A DNA stretch of 6,487 nt from Anaerolineae bacterium (GTDB lineage Bacteria > Chloroflexota > Anaerolineae > JAFGEY01): assembly GCA_016931365.1 (NCBI GenBank), contig JAFGEY010000112.1:1-6487 (forward strand), given 5' to 3'. This document shows positions 1-6,364 of this stretch, in pieces. The stretch's first letter is position 1, and each line of letters begins with the position of its first letter. Made by a program: the position numbers and the translations under genes. The notes beneath the pieces are model-generated. The model saw only the letters and a list, made by a program, of their open reading frames with translations. It did not search any database and was not told the DNA's origin.

Positions 1-1197
1 GCCGCCAACACCATCCTGCCCCTGTACATCAGCCGCCTCACCGACAGCAAACTGGCTCTCGGCCTCCTGTCGACCATCGCCAGCATGGGCTGGTTGGCCC
101 CACAGTTGTTCACCGCCAACTGGGTGCAGCGTCTGCCGCGCAAGAAAATAGTCCCCGTCAACTGGGGACTGTTTCTGGAGCGCCTGCCGGTGCTCCTGAT
201 GATTCCTGCCGTCTGGCTGCTCGCCACCCGCGCGCCGCTGGCTGCACTGATCGTCTTTCTGCTGCTTTATGCCTGGCATGCCGGCGGCGCAGGGTTGCTC
301 GCGGTGGCCTGGCAAGATATGATCGGCAAGATCATCCCCCTCGAGCGGCGCGGTTTTTTCATGGGAGTGACCAATTTTGGCGGCACGGCCACCGGCGTGC
401 TGGGCGCCACCGCCGCCGCGTGGATGCTCGATCACTTTGCTTTTCCAACCGGCTATGTGCTCTCATTTGCCTCAGCCGGCATACTGATCCTCATCTCGTG
501 GGGATTTCTTGCCTTGACCCGCGAGCCGGCCCAGGAGAGTCAAGTCAAGACGATCTCGCAGGCTGAATACTTGAAGCAACTACCCACCGTGCTGCGCGCT
601 GATCCCAACTTTCGCGCCTTTTTGATCAGCCGGATCATCCTGACTCTGGGCGGGATGGCGACCGGGTTTCTGGCCGTCTATGCCGCGCAGCGTTGGGACC
701 TCTCCGACGGCCAGGTCGGGATGTTTACCGCCAGTACGTTGATCGGCCAGGCTGCGTGCAACCTGCTATTCGGCCCCCTCGCCGACCGCAAAGGCCACAA
801 GCTGGTCCTGCAAATCGGCTACCTGGGCGGTTGCGCCGCTGTCGGGTTGGCCGCCGTGGCCCCGCAGCCAGGCTGGTTCTACGGGGTCTTTGCGCTGCTC
901 GGCGCGGCAAACGCCGCATTCATGATCTCGGGCACGATGATCGCCCTGGAATTCAGCCCGCCGGAGATTCGTCCCACCTACATCGGCCTCAATAACACGG
1001 TCGCCGGCCTGATCGGTGGTCTTGCGCCGCTGATCGGCGGCGGACTGGCCGAACTGATCGGTTATCGCGCCCTGTTCGCTCTGACCTTTGGGGTCGGCAT
1101 CGCCGGCGTGTCAATCTTGCACTGGGCCGTTCGCGAGCCGCGTCGTGAGTCGAGCCAGGCCGGACTGCCTCAACCAACTCTAGGTGAGGTCAAATGA
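1..1197 (+). CDS. Major facilitator superfamily (MFS) transporter, 5'-truncated by window edge
   Basis: Frame 1 is open from the first base, so the ATG at 85 is internal. The 28 codons before it (ending LLSTIASMGW) read as the first membrane segments of a transporter, and the true start lies outside the window. The visible 398 residues are mostly hydrophobic helices arranged as two halves around a charged central stretch (about residues 173-200). The strongest family mark is GPLADRKGHK at visible residues 258-267, the cytoplasmic loop signature G-x-x-x-D-R-x-G that recurs in MFS proteins. A PLERRGFFMG loop at about 113-122 sits where the first-half copy would be. MFS proteins are inner-membrane secondary transporters. 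Nothing here identifies the substrate or the direction of transport. The gene ends in an ATGA overlap with the next gene, which points to co-expression. The family call is firm; function beyond that is unknown. Confidence 0.93.
   Translation, partial: AANTILPLYISRLTDSKLALGLLSTIASMGWLAPQLFTANWVQRLPRKKIVPVNWGLFLERLPVLLMIPAVWLLATRAPLAALIVFLLLYAWHAGGAGLLAVAWQDMIGKIIPLERRGFFMGVTNFGGTATGVLGATAAAWMLDHFAFPTGYVLSFASAGILILISWGFLALTREPAQESQVKTISQAEYLKQLPTVLRADPNFRAFLISRIILTLGGMATGFLAVYAAQRWDLSDGQVGMFTASTLIGQAACNLLFGPLADRKGHKLVLQIGYLGGCAAVGLAAVAPQPGWFYGVFALLGAANAAFMISGTMIALEFSPPEIRPTYIGLNNTVAGLIGGLAPLIGGGLAELIGYRALFALTFGVGIAGVSILHWAVREPRRESSQAGLPQPTLGEVK
1182..1190 (+). promoter_or_regulatory. Ribosome binding site for the membrane-TPR gene
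   Basis: AGGTGAGGT lies a few bases before the ATG at 1194, inside the last codons of the MFS gene. It supports the ATG at 1194 as the start and translational coupling through the ATGA overlap. Confidence 0.7.
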
Positions 1198-3317
1198 AAA
1201 AATTACGCTGGCCTATGATTGCTTTGATCCTGACCTGCGGCGCGGGTGCCGTCTCAGCGTGGGCGCTGCGGTCGCTGGTCGGTGGCTTGCTCATCGGCTG
1301 GTATACCTGGGAATTGATCGATGCCGTGCTGACTGTCACACGAGAGAATTCTCGCCGCACGCTGTGGGTTCGCCTCGTACCGCGCCTGGTCGGCACACCT
1401 CTCGCGCTGCTGGTCGCCTGGCTGCTCGTCGCTCCACTCCCGGCAACGTTGGCTCTGGCCTGCCTGCTCTTGCTGGTCGCCGAAGGCATTTACCGGTCGA
1501 TCCTGCGCCGCCGGCGGCCGGAATGGTTTGCCGCCGCCCAACCTGTGGTCGAAAGGGCCGTCCCAGCCTGGCACAGTTGGGCGGCGCTGCTCTGTGCGCT
1601 GATCCTGATCCTGCTTTTGCCCCTCACGCTCTATGCCTATGGCGCGCGCCAAACCCTTGCCGATACGCGATTTTGGGCGCGGGGACTCGCCGAATGGGGG
1701 CTATACGAAGAGATAATCGACCTGGTTGGCGAGGAACTGCCCGGCGCGCTGCGTCAGCAGCCCGCCCCGATCCGCAATGCCGTCCGCAGCCTAGACGAAC
1801 AAACCCGGCGCGAAGCCCTGGTCGCGCTGCTGCCCCGCCCGTGGACCGAAGCCGTGGCCCTGCAAGCCGTCGAAGCCACGCTGGACTGGCTGCAAGCGGA
1901 TGGCGCAGCGCGCGTGCCGGCCATCTCAGTTCCTGTGGGCGATGTGATTCAGCACGCCAAACTGGCCCTATCGATTGCCCTGGACAAAACGATCTCCGCC
2001 CTGCCCATTTGCCCGCCCGGCATAGCCGCATCGACCCAGTGCCGCCCGACAGAGATGAGCGTCGTCGCTTACACGGCAACCACCAAGCCGGATGCTCTCG
2101 CCGCCATCGACGATCTGTTCGCGATGATTCCGCCGGACGTCGATCTGTCCACCGCGGTCACGCTGTCGCCGCGCACCTTCCAGACGATGCTCACCTCGCT
2201 TGAGCAGATTCGCGGCGGGCTAAGGCAGTTCGACCGCTTCCTGCGCTGGGCGGGCCTCGCCTGCGCGCTGGTCTGGATCGGCGCGTGGGTGTTTGGCGAA
2301 GGCAAATCTGCCTATGCCGGGATGTGCTGGGCGGGAATGGCCCTGCTCGTCGCCGGAGCGCGGGCCTGGGACTGGAGCTGGCTGGCGACGGCATTTCCCC
2401 CCGCCCTGCTGGCTCAAACCAGCTGGTCGCTCGATCCGCCGCTGACCGAACTGCCCCTGCACGCACTGACCGGGCTGACTCAATCCGTCTATAAACAAAC
2501 CACATTGCTGGCAGGGCTGTGCGTCCTGGGCGGGCTGATCCTCATCCTGATCGGCCTGAAGGTCAAAACCGGGGACAGTCACCGGCCGGGGGCATCGATG
2601 ACCGCATTGACCGTTATCCTTGCATTGATTGTCATCGCTTGGTATGGATATGTGTCGTTGGGACGAACCTGGTACGTGCGAGCCGTCGCTTTTCACCGCG
2701 CCGGAGATGCATCCCAAGCGGCGCACGCCTATCAGTCGATCGCCGCGCTTTACCCGTTCGCGGTCGATCCTTTTGTTGAGCGCGCGCATCGGGGTCTGAT
2801 CGAATGCCAGCGCGACCTGAACGCGCAACGCGCCTTTGACGAGCGGGATTTTCGGGTCGCCGCGCAGATCGACAAAGCGCTGCTGACCGGCGCGCCGGCC
2901 ATCGCCCTGCGCGAGCGCGCTGAACCTCGTTTGATCGCGGCCCTGAATGCCGAGGCCGAGGCATTATGGGAACAAGGGCACTATGAACGCGCAATCGACC
3001 TGTACCACTTGATGATTCAAGGTTGGGATGACCGTCCGGCCCAACGCAACCTCGCCGATCGCTACCTGATTTGGGGTAAGGTGCTTGAGGAGCAAGGGGA
3101 TTACGCCGGGGCAGTGGCGATATACCTTCGCGCCACATACGACACGACCAACGCCCGCCTGTGGGCCGAAGCCAGGGCGCGCGCCGGCGACGCTTATTGC
3201 GCCTGGGGACAAATGCTCCGAACGGAGGGTCTGGATGAACGGGCCGCACAGGTCTGCGCCGCGTTTGCACAGGCATTTTCGGCTCAAACAGCCGCAACCT
3301 GCCCGGTCTGTCAATGA
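1194..3317 (+). CDS. Large multi-spanning membrane protein with soluble insert and C-terminal TPR-like repeats
   Basis: I do not recognise a named family for the 707-residue product. About nine hydrophobic segments are visible, near 8-25, 27-48, 64-82, 83-98, 129-149, 352-367, 373-391, 436-456 and 469-489. Between the fifth and sixth is a soluble region of about 200 residues (150-351) containing YEEIIDLVGEELP and a cysteine pair C273/C283 in a PICPP...QCRP setting. I have an unquantified impression of having seen similar inserts in Chloroflexota membrane proteins. After the last membrane segment the chain becomes helical with TPR-like units at about 492-521 (AVAFHRAGDASQAAHAYQSI), 584-611 (LWEQGHYERAIDLYHLMI), 621-650 (VLEEQGDYAGAVAIYLRA) and 662-695. 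TPRs normally bind partner proteins. The chain ends in a CPVCQ tail (Cys703, Cys706). It starts in an ATGA overlap with the MFS gene and probably shares its transcript. A membrane-anchored scaffold is a reasonable inference; catalytic residues were not seen. Confidence 0.85.
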   Translation: MKKLRWPMIALILTCGAGAVSAWALRSLVGGLLIGWYTWELIDAVLTVTRENSRRTLWVRLVPRLVGTPLALLVAWLLVAPLPATLALACLLLLVAEGIYRSILRRRRPEWFAAAQPVVERAVPAWHSWAALLCALILILLLPLTLYAYGARQTLADTRFWARGLAEWGLYEEIIDLVGEELPGALRQQPAPIRNAVRSLDEQTRREALVALLPRPWTEAVALQAVEATLDWLQADGAARVPAISVPVGDVIQHAKLALSIALDKTISALPICPPGIAASTQCRPTEMSVVAYTATTKPDALAAIDDLFAMIPPDVDLSTAVTLSPRTFQTMLTSLEQIRGGLRQFDRFLRWAGLACALVWIGAWVFGEGKSAYAGMCWAGMALLVAGARAWDWSWLATAFPPALLAQTSWSLDPPLTELPLHALTGLTQSVYKQTTLLAGLCVLGGLILILIGLKVKTGDSHRPGASMTALTVILALIVIAWYGYVSLGRTWYVRAVAFHRAGDASQAAHAYQSIAALYPFAVDPFVERAHRGLIECQRDLNAQRAFDERDFRVAAQIDKALLTGAPAIALRERAEPRLIAALNAEAEALWEQGHYERAIDLYHLMIQGWDDRPAQRNLADRYLIWGKVLEEQGDYAGAVAIYLRATYDTTNARLWAEARARAGDAYCAWGQMLRTEGLDERAAQVCAAFAQAFSAQTAATCPVCQ

Positions 3318-3332
3318 CAGGCCTGCCGCGTC

Positions 3333-3390
3333 TTGCCTCACCAGAAAAGGTTACCGGCGAGGCAACGTTGACTCATAAAAATGCGTTACC
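3333..3390. repeat. Two-copy 23-bp direct repeat, 35-bp period (probable IS end)
   Basis: Copy 1 (3333-3355) and copy 2 (3368-3390) have the same length and agree at 16 of 23 positions when aligned by eye. Both begin TTG(C/A)CTCA, have an A-rich centre, and end GTTACC. Copy 2 overlaps the stop codon of the minus-strand integrase remnant (TAA at 3386-3388), and copy 1 lies beyond it. Repeated binding sites at this position are what one expects at the terminus of a transposable element. No inverted partner was found on the far side (3830-3967), so the other end appears lost or too diverged. Confidence 0.55.
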
Positions 3391-3820
3391 GAAGCGCAGC
3401 ACGGATTAGGCCGTCAGGAGACGGCTGTGTCTTGGTCACAGACACAAGCAGTTGGTCTTGGAGCTCACGCAGTTCGGCCTTGCTTCCCGCGCGGACCTTT
3501 TCCTTGAGCTTCACCGGCAAGAAAAAGTTGAGATACAGATGGAGCAACGCGTATAGGCCATTGAGCAGGTCGAGTTGTCACGATGTGTCATAGCGGTCGT
3601 AACCGACTGCGCGCCTGTCCAGAGCCGGTCGGTGAGGGTCAGCGGCAGGGTGTGGGAGACGATCTCGCCCAAGCGCCAGCCGGGTCACACCACGCGCGGC
3701 CGACCCATTCACCCACAACATCCGTGACCAGGGAGAGGGAATCTTGATCTGCCCTGAGCGCGAAATCTGCGAGTTCGAGAACTCTGAGTTCGAATCGAGA
3801 GGTAAGTAAAGGTGGTCGTC
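3386..3820 (-). pseudogene. Decayed integrase/transposase remnant (IS481-like, rve catalytic-domain type)
   Basis: The clearest part reads RRAVGYDRYDTS, then an in-frame TGA (3578-3580), then QLDLLNGLYALLHLYLNFFL and PVKLKEKVRAGSKA in the same frame, ending at TAA (3386-3388). In IS481-like integrase-catalytic proteins the C-terminal part characteristically has VRR-x-VGYDRY, followed by LLN-x-LY, LY-x-NFF-P and KL-x-x-K-x-R-x-GS. The premature stop is one C-to-T change from CGA (Arg). After GSK the family's usual 30-50 residues are missing and the chain jumps to ELRELQDQLL, suggesting an internal deletion. Further upstream (3758-3799) LDSNSEFSNSQISR resembles the catalytic DSDNGSEF block with residues lost. 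Between the two blocks (3620-3757) no single frame matches, so frameshifts are likely. The N-terminal half, including the first catalytic Asp, is absent. It cannot encode an active enzyme. The C-terminal identification is good; the extent beyond about 3620 is tentative. Confidence 0.72.
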
Positions 3821-3914
3821 TGCCCATTTGCCGTCACCGCGACCAGTTGATTTTCGACGTGGGCGGTTGTACAACACCGCTATAGCCTTGATCCCGGGAA
3901 CGAACAAACGGGGT
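3821..3914. other. Gene-free spacer
   Basis: This stretch lies between the recognisable integrase remnant and the promoter of the second MFS gene. I see no convincing coding sequence, RNA or repeat in it. The minus-strand open frame continues to about 3907 but shows no family resemblance past the DSNSEF block, so it may be diverged element sequence or original intergenic DNA. Confidence 0.4.
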
Positions 3915-3943
3915 TTGACACAAGCTCTTTTCTGGTATATGCT
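3915..3943 (+). promoter_or_regulatory. Sigma-70-like promoter for the second MFS gene
   Basis: A perfect TTGACA at 3915-3920 is followed after exactly 17 bp by TATGCT at 3938-3943 (4 of 6 to TATAAT, with the key first two and last bases kept). Transcription would start near 3950, giving a leader of roughly 18 bases before the ATG at 3968. An alternative -10, TATATG at 3936-3941, would have a 15-bp spacer. No operator-like palindrome is evident around it. Confidence 0.68.
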
Positions 3944-3956
3944 CTCTCAGAATTTC

Positions 3957-3963
3957 CTGGAGG
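3957..3963 (+). promoter_or_regulatory. Ribosome binding site of the second MFS gene
   Basis: CTGGAGG with core GGAGG ends four bases before the ATG at 3968, fixing that start. It falls just downstream of the predicted transcription start, so the leader consists of little more than this site. Confidence 0.7.
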
Positions 3964-3967
3964 CGCT

Positions 3968-5173
3968 ATGATACAAGCCATTCGACGCAAGTTCGATCTT
4001 ACGTTCTGGACAAATAATCTTATTCTGTTTGCTGTGGCTGTGTTTTTGACCCGTTTCGGCCAGGGCTTGCTGAACAGCGCGCGGATGAACTTTTTCATCG
4101 ACACGCTGCACCTCGACAGCGGCCAGGTGTTATGGCTGGAAGGCATCCGCGAGCTGCCCGGCCTGGCTTTGATTTTCATCGCCGCGCTGACGATGCACCT
4201 GCCCCTCTCACGACAAGGCGCATTGTCAGTGTTTGTGATGGGTGCCGGTTATATGTTGTATGCATTTGTCGGCTCGTATTCAGCGCTGTTGGGCACAGTG
4301 ATTGTCGACAGTCTCGGCTTTCATATGTGGACGCCATTGAACAGCGCGATCGGCATGTCGTTGAGCCGCAAGGAAACCGCCGGGCGGGTGCTGGGTGTGC
4401 TTGCCGCCGTCGGCTCGCTGGCGGCAATCGTCGGGGTGGGGGTCATTTCGCTGACCTCCAGGCTGTTCGAGTCGATGCCGTTGGGCAACTATTATCTGGT
4501 CGGCGGCCTGGTGATCATACTGGCGTCGATTTTGCTGCTTTTTTTGCCCAAAGACGTTGGCGCGACGAAGGCCAGGCCACCGCGCATCCTGGTCAAGCGG
4601 CGCTACTGGCTGTATTACGTGCTGATCTTTTTCTCCGGCGCGCGCAAGCTGGTGCTGAGCAGTTTTGTCATCCTGGTGCTGGTACAAGATTTCGATCTCA
4701 AAGTGTGGCAGGTGAGCACGCTCACCTTGATCAACAGCGTGCTGGGGTTCGTTGCCGCTCCGTACCTGGGCGCGCTGATTGACCGGCTGGGCGAGCGAAT
4801 TACTACGCCGGTGGCCTATACGATTTTGGCCCTGTGCTGCCTCGGCTACGGGCTGATTCACAACTTGTGGGTGCTGCTCGCGCTGTGGATGTTGATCAGC
4901 CTGATTGCGCCGCTCGGGCTGGCCCTGTCGACCTATGTGTACCGCACTGCGCCTACGGAAGAACTGGCTCCCACGCTCTCGGCTGGCGTGACCTTTGACC
5001 ACATCAGCTCGGTAGGGATGCCCTTTCTGGCCGGCGCGCTGCTGCCAGTGATCCGCTACGAGGGCATTTTCTTGGCTGCGGCGGGATTGATTCTACTGTC
5101 GATCCCCTTTGCGCGAGCCTTGCAGGTGCGGAGCGTCGCCACGCCACAACCAGCGCCGGCCGGCGGGGAGTAG
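3968..5173 (+). CDS. Major facilitator superfamily (MFS) transporter
   Basis: The product has 401 residues, the usual MFS length, with about twelve hydrophobic helices (near 15-35, 55-78, 85-103, 107-128, 140-162, 174-193, 213-240, 250-272, 281-298, 300-322, 340-362, 365-383). A basic linker (about 195-213, TKARPPRILVKRRYW) separates the two six-helix halves. The loop signature GALIDRLGER at 268-277 is the second-half copy of the MFS G-x-x-x-D-R-x-G motif. RTAPTEELAPTLSAGVTFDH (326-345) at the entry to helix 11 carries His345, a polar residue in a membrane region that could line the pathway (inference). The C-terminus is a short Pro/Ala tail. Substrate is unknown. It is not an obvious recent duplicate of the MFS gene at the left edge, since the loops and half-linker differ. 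It has its own promoter and faces the minus-strand cluster across a 25-bp gap. Confidence 0.94.
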   Translation: MIQAIRRKFDLTFWTNNLILFAVAVFLTRFGQGLLNSARMNFFIDTLHLDSGQVLWLEGIRELPGLALIFIAALTMHLPLSRQGALSVFVMGAGYMLYAFVGSYSALLGTVIVDSLGFHMWTPLNSAIGMSLSRKETAGRVLGVLAAVGSLAAIVGVGVISLTSRLFESMPLGNYYLVGGLVIILASILLLFLPKDVGATKARPPRILVKRRYWLYYVLIFFSGARKLVLSSFVILVLVQDFDLKVWQVSTLTLINSVLGFVAAPYLGALIDRLGERITTPVAYTILALCCLGYGLIHNLWVLLALWMLISLIAPLGLALSTYVYRTAPTEELAPTLSAGVTFDHISSVGMPFLAGALLPVIRYEGIFLAAAGLILLSIPFARALQVRSVATPQPAPAGGE

Positions 5174-5198
5174 GCCAGGTCAGGTATTGCAACCCGCC

Positions 5199-5440
5199 CT
5201 ACGCGATGAATGGCTCCAACCACTTCTCCGGAATGTCCAGCCCAAACCCTGGCTCGCCGCTTGGGATTAGCCAGCCGTCTCCGGGGCACGGCCAGGCCGG
5301 GCAGCGCAGGCGTGGGGATAGGCGTCGCGGTGTATGTCGGTGTCGGACTCGGGGTGCTTGTGTGTGTCGGCGCGGTAAGCGAGACAACGAGCGCGCATAA
5401 AAGCAACGATCACACTGTGTGTCAAAATCTGCTTTCTCAT
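5199..5440 (-). pseudogene. Small secreted Pro/Thr-linker protein, reading frame broken by two +1 shifts
   Basis: An ATG at 5440 overlaps the capA stop as ATGA and has an AGAGG ribosome binding site in front. It begins MRKQILTHSVIVA, a signal-peptide-like start. In the given sequence that frame then turns into unconvincing residues and stops at 5267. Dropping one base from a TTTT run (plus-strand A run 5399-5402) and one from a CCCC run (plus-strand G run 5283-5286) restores a clean 79-residue protein. It would have a signal peptide (about 1-24, core IVALCALVVSLTA), a Pro/Thr-rich linker (about 25-45, TSTPSPTPTYTATPIPTP), and a C-terminal segment GDGWLIPSGEPGFGLDIP then EKWLEPFIA ending in TAG at 5199-5201. 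No standard lipobox is seen, so it is probably secreted rather than a lipoprotein. Both shifts sit in homopolymers, so sequencing or assembly error is as likely as true decay. Function unknown. Confidence 0.62.
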
Positions 5441-6360
5441 TCTACCTCTTGGTCCATTTCCAATCCCAGGCGCTCCAGGATCGCCGACGTTGTCGCTTGG
5501 TCGGCGCGCCGTACGCGTTCATCTTTTGTCACCGTCGGGATGGCTTCTACCCCGACGATCTGCGCGTCTTGCAACGTCACCCGCAGGATCACACCCCAGC
5601 GACAGTCGAGTGGATGGCGCTGGTCGAACAAGAAATTGCCCAGGCTGTAGGCGACCAGCGTGTCGTCGATCCATTCGATCCGCTGGGGGACGTGCGGTCC
5701 GTGCCCGGCGATGAGGGTGGCCCCGGCCTCGGCCAGCGCGCGGGCGACCGCCTGCTGGCGCACACTTGGCGCAGCCTGGTACTCACCACCCCAGTGAATC
5801 GAGACGACGACCACCGGGCCTTGGGTAGCAGCCTCGGCGACGTCAGCAGATGCCGCCGCGAGGTCGAGCGGGACAGTGCTGTCGTCAAAGGCCAGACCGA
5901 GGATCGGCTGCGTCTCTTCCATCGGGGTCGATGCGCCTTCCAGCCAGGGGATGATCCCCGCCTTGCGCAGCGTGCGGGCCGTCTCGCGCAGCCCGGCCTC
6001 ACCGGCGTCCAGGGCGTGGTTGTTAGCCAGTGAGACAGCGTCAAACCCGGCAGCCTGGAGCGCGGCGACGGCCTGGGGCAGCGCGCGCAGGTCGTACCCT
6101 TCCCTGACCTGCGGCAAGGTGGTGAGCGGCGATTCCAGGTTGGCAAAGGCCAACGCTTGCGCCGCTCCCAGCCAGGGACGTACATCGGCAAATGCGGCTT
6201 CCCAGTCTCCGTCCAGCGCCTGAGCGACGCCCCGCCCCAGCATCACATCGCCGGCCAGGATCAGGGTCAAAGGCCTCTCCCGCGCCGCGATATCCCTTTC
6301 GCCCGGCAGCGCCAGGAGGGCGAGGAACAGAAAAGAGGCCCAACACCGCCGGACGACCAT
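5437..6360 (-). CDS. CapA-family protein (metallophosphatase-like fold), exported
   Basis: The 307-residue product carries the full set of motifs of the CapA family (Pfam PGA_cap, PF09587), named after the poly-gamma-glutamate capsule protein CapA and related to calcineurin-type metallophosphatases. In order: GDVMLGR (37-43), NLESPL (74-79), SLANNHALD (110-118), IHWGGEY (188-194), GHGPHVPQ (219-226) and YSLGNFLFD (238-246). The Asp, Asn and His residues of these blocks are the presumed metal ligands. An N-terminal VVRRCW followed by a hydrophobic stretch (7-19) looks like a signal peptide or anchor, so it should act outside the cytoplasmic membrane. No capB or capC is visible, so a role in capsule synthesis is not shown; many family members are uncharacterised hydrolase-like proteins. 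It starts 4 bp after the upstream DUF3160-like gene, without a well-placed ribosome binding site (GGAAAG at 6375-6380 is about 14 bases away), which suggests coupled translation. Confidence 0.93.
   Translation of the reverse strand: MVVRRCWASFLFLALLALPGERDIAARERPLTLILAGDVMLGRGVAQALDGDWEAAFADVRPWLGAAQALAFANLESPLTTLPQVREGYDLRALPQAVAALQAAGFDAVSLANNHALDAGEAGLRETARTLRKAGIIPWLEGASTPMEETQPILGLAFDDSTVPLDLAAASADVAEAATQGPVVVVSIHWGGEYQAAPSVRQQAVARALAEAGATLIAGHGPHVPQRIEWIDDTLVAYSLGNFLFDQRHPLDCRWGVILRVTLQDAQIVGVEAIPTVTKDERVRRADQATTSAILERLGLEMDQEVE
5445..5449 (-). promoter_or_regulatory. Ribosome binding site of the small secreted gene, inside capA
   Basis: AGAGG lies four bases before the ATG at 5440, within the last codons of capA. 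It is the main support for treating the ATGA overlap as a genuine gene start rather than chance. Confidence 0.55.
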
Positions 6361-6364
6361 CTTG

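Noticed and set aside
1184..2203. Plus-strand 339-residue open frame overlapping the membrane-TPR gene.
   Set aside because: Arg/Pro/Ala-rich composition typical of an off-frame reading of GC-rich DNA; the overlapping frame has the ribosome binding site, membrane helices and TPRs.
3333..3365. Inverted repeat TTGCCTC / GAGGCAA with a 19-base loop after the membrane-TPR gene, a possible terminator.
   Set aside because: The stem is only 7 bp, the loop is long and no T-run follows. The left arm is part of the better-supported 23-bp direct repeat.
3426..3446. Perfect 7-bp inverted repeat TGTGTCT / AGACACA with a 7-base loop.
   Set aside because: It lies inside the C-terminal coding remnant of the integrase, has no T-run and no second copy, and could arise by chance.
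3381..3593. Plus-strand 70-residue open frame.
   Set aside because: It is antisense to the integrase remnant, has Ser/Arg-rich low-complexity composition, and the minus-strand reading matches a known family.
4280..5002. Minus-strand 240-residue open frame opposite the second MFS gene.
   Set aside because: Gln/His/Arg-rich shadow of the hydrophobic MFS codons; no recognisable motif or ribosome binding site.
5303..5375. GT-rich low-complexity tract on the plus strand, possible microsatellite.
   Set aside because: It is explained by Pro/Thr codons of the linker in the minus-strand small secreted protein.
5419..6033. Plus-strand 204-residue open frame opposite capA.
   Set aside because: Antisense to a frame carrying every CapA motif; composition is that of a shadow.
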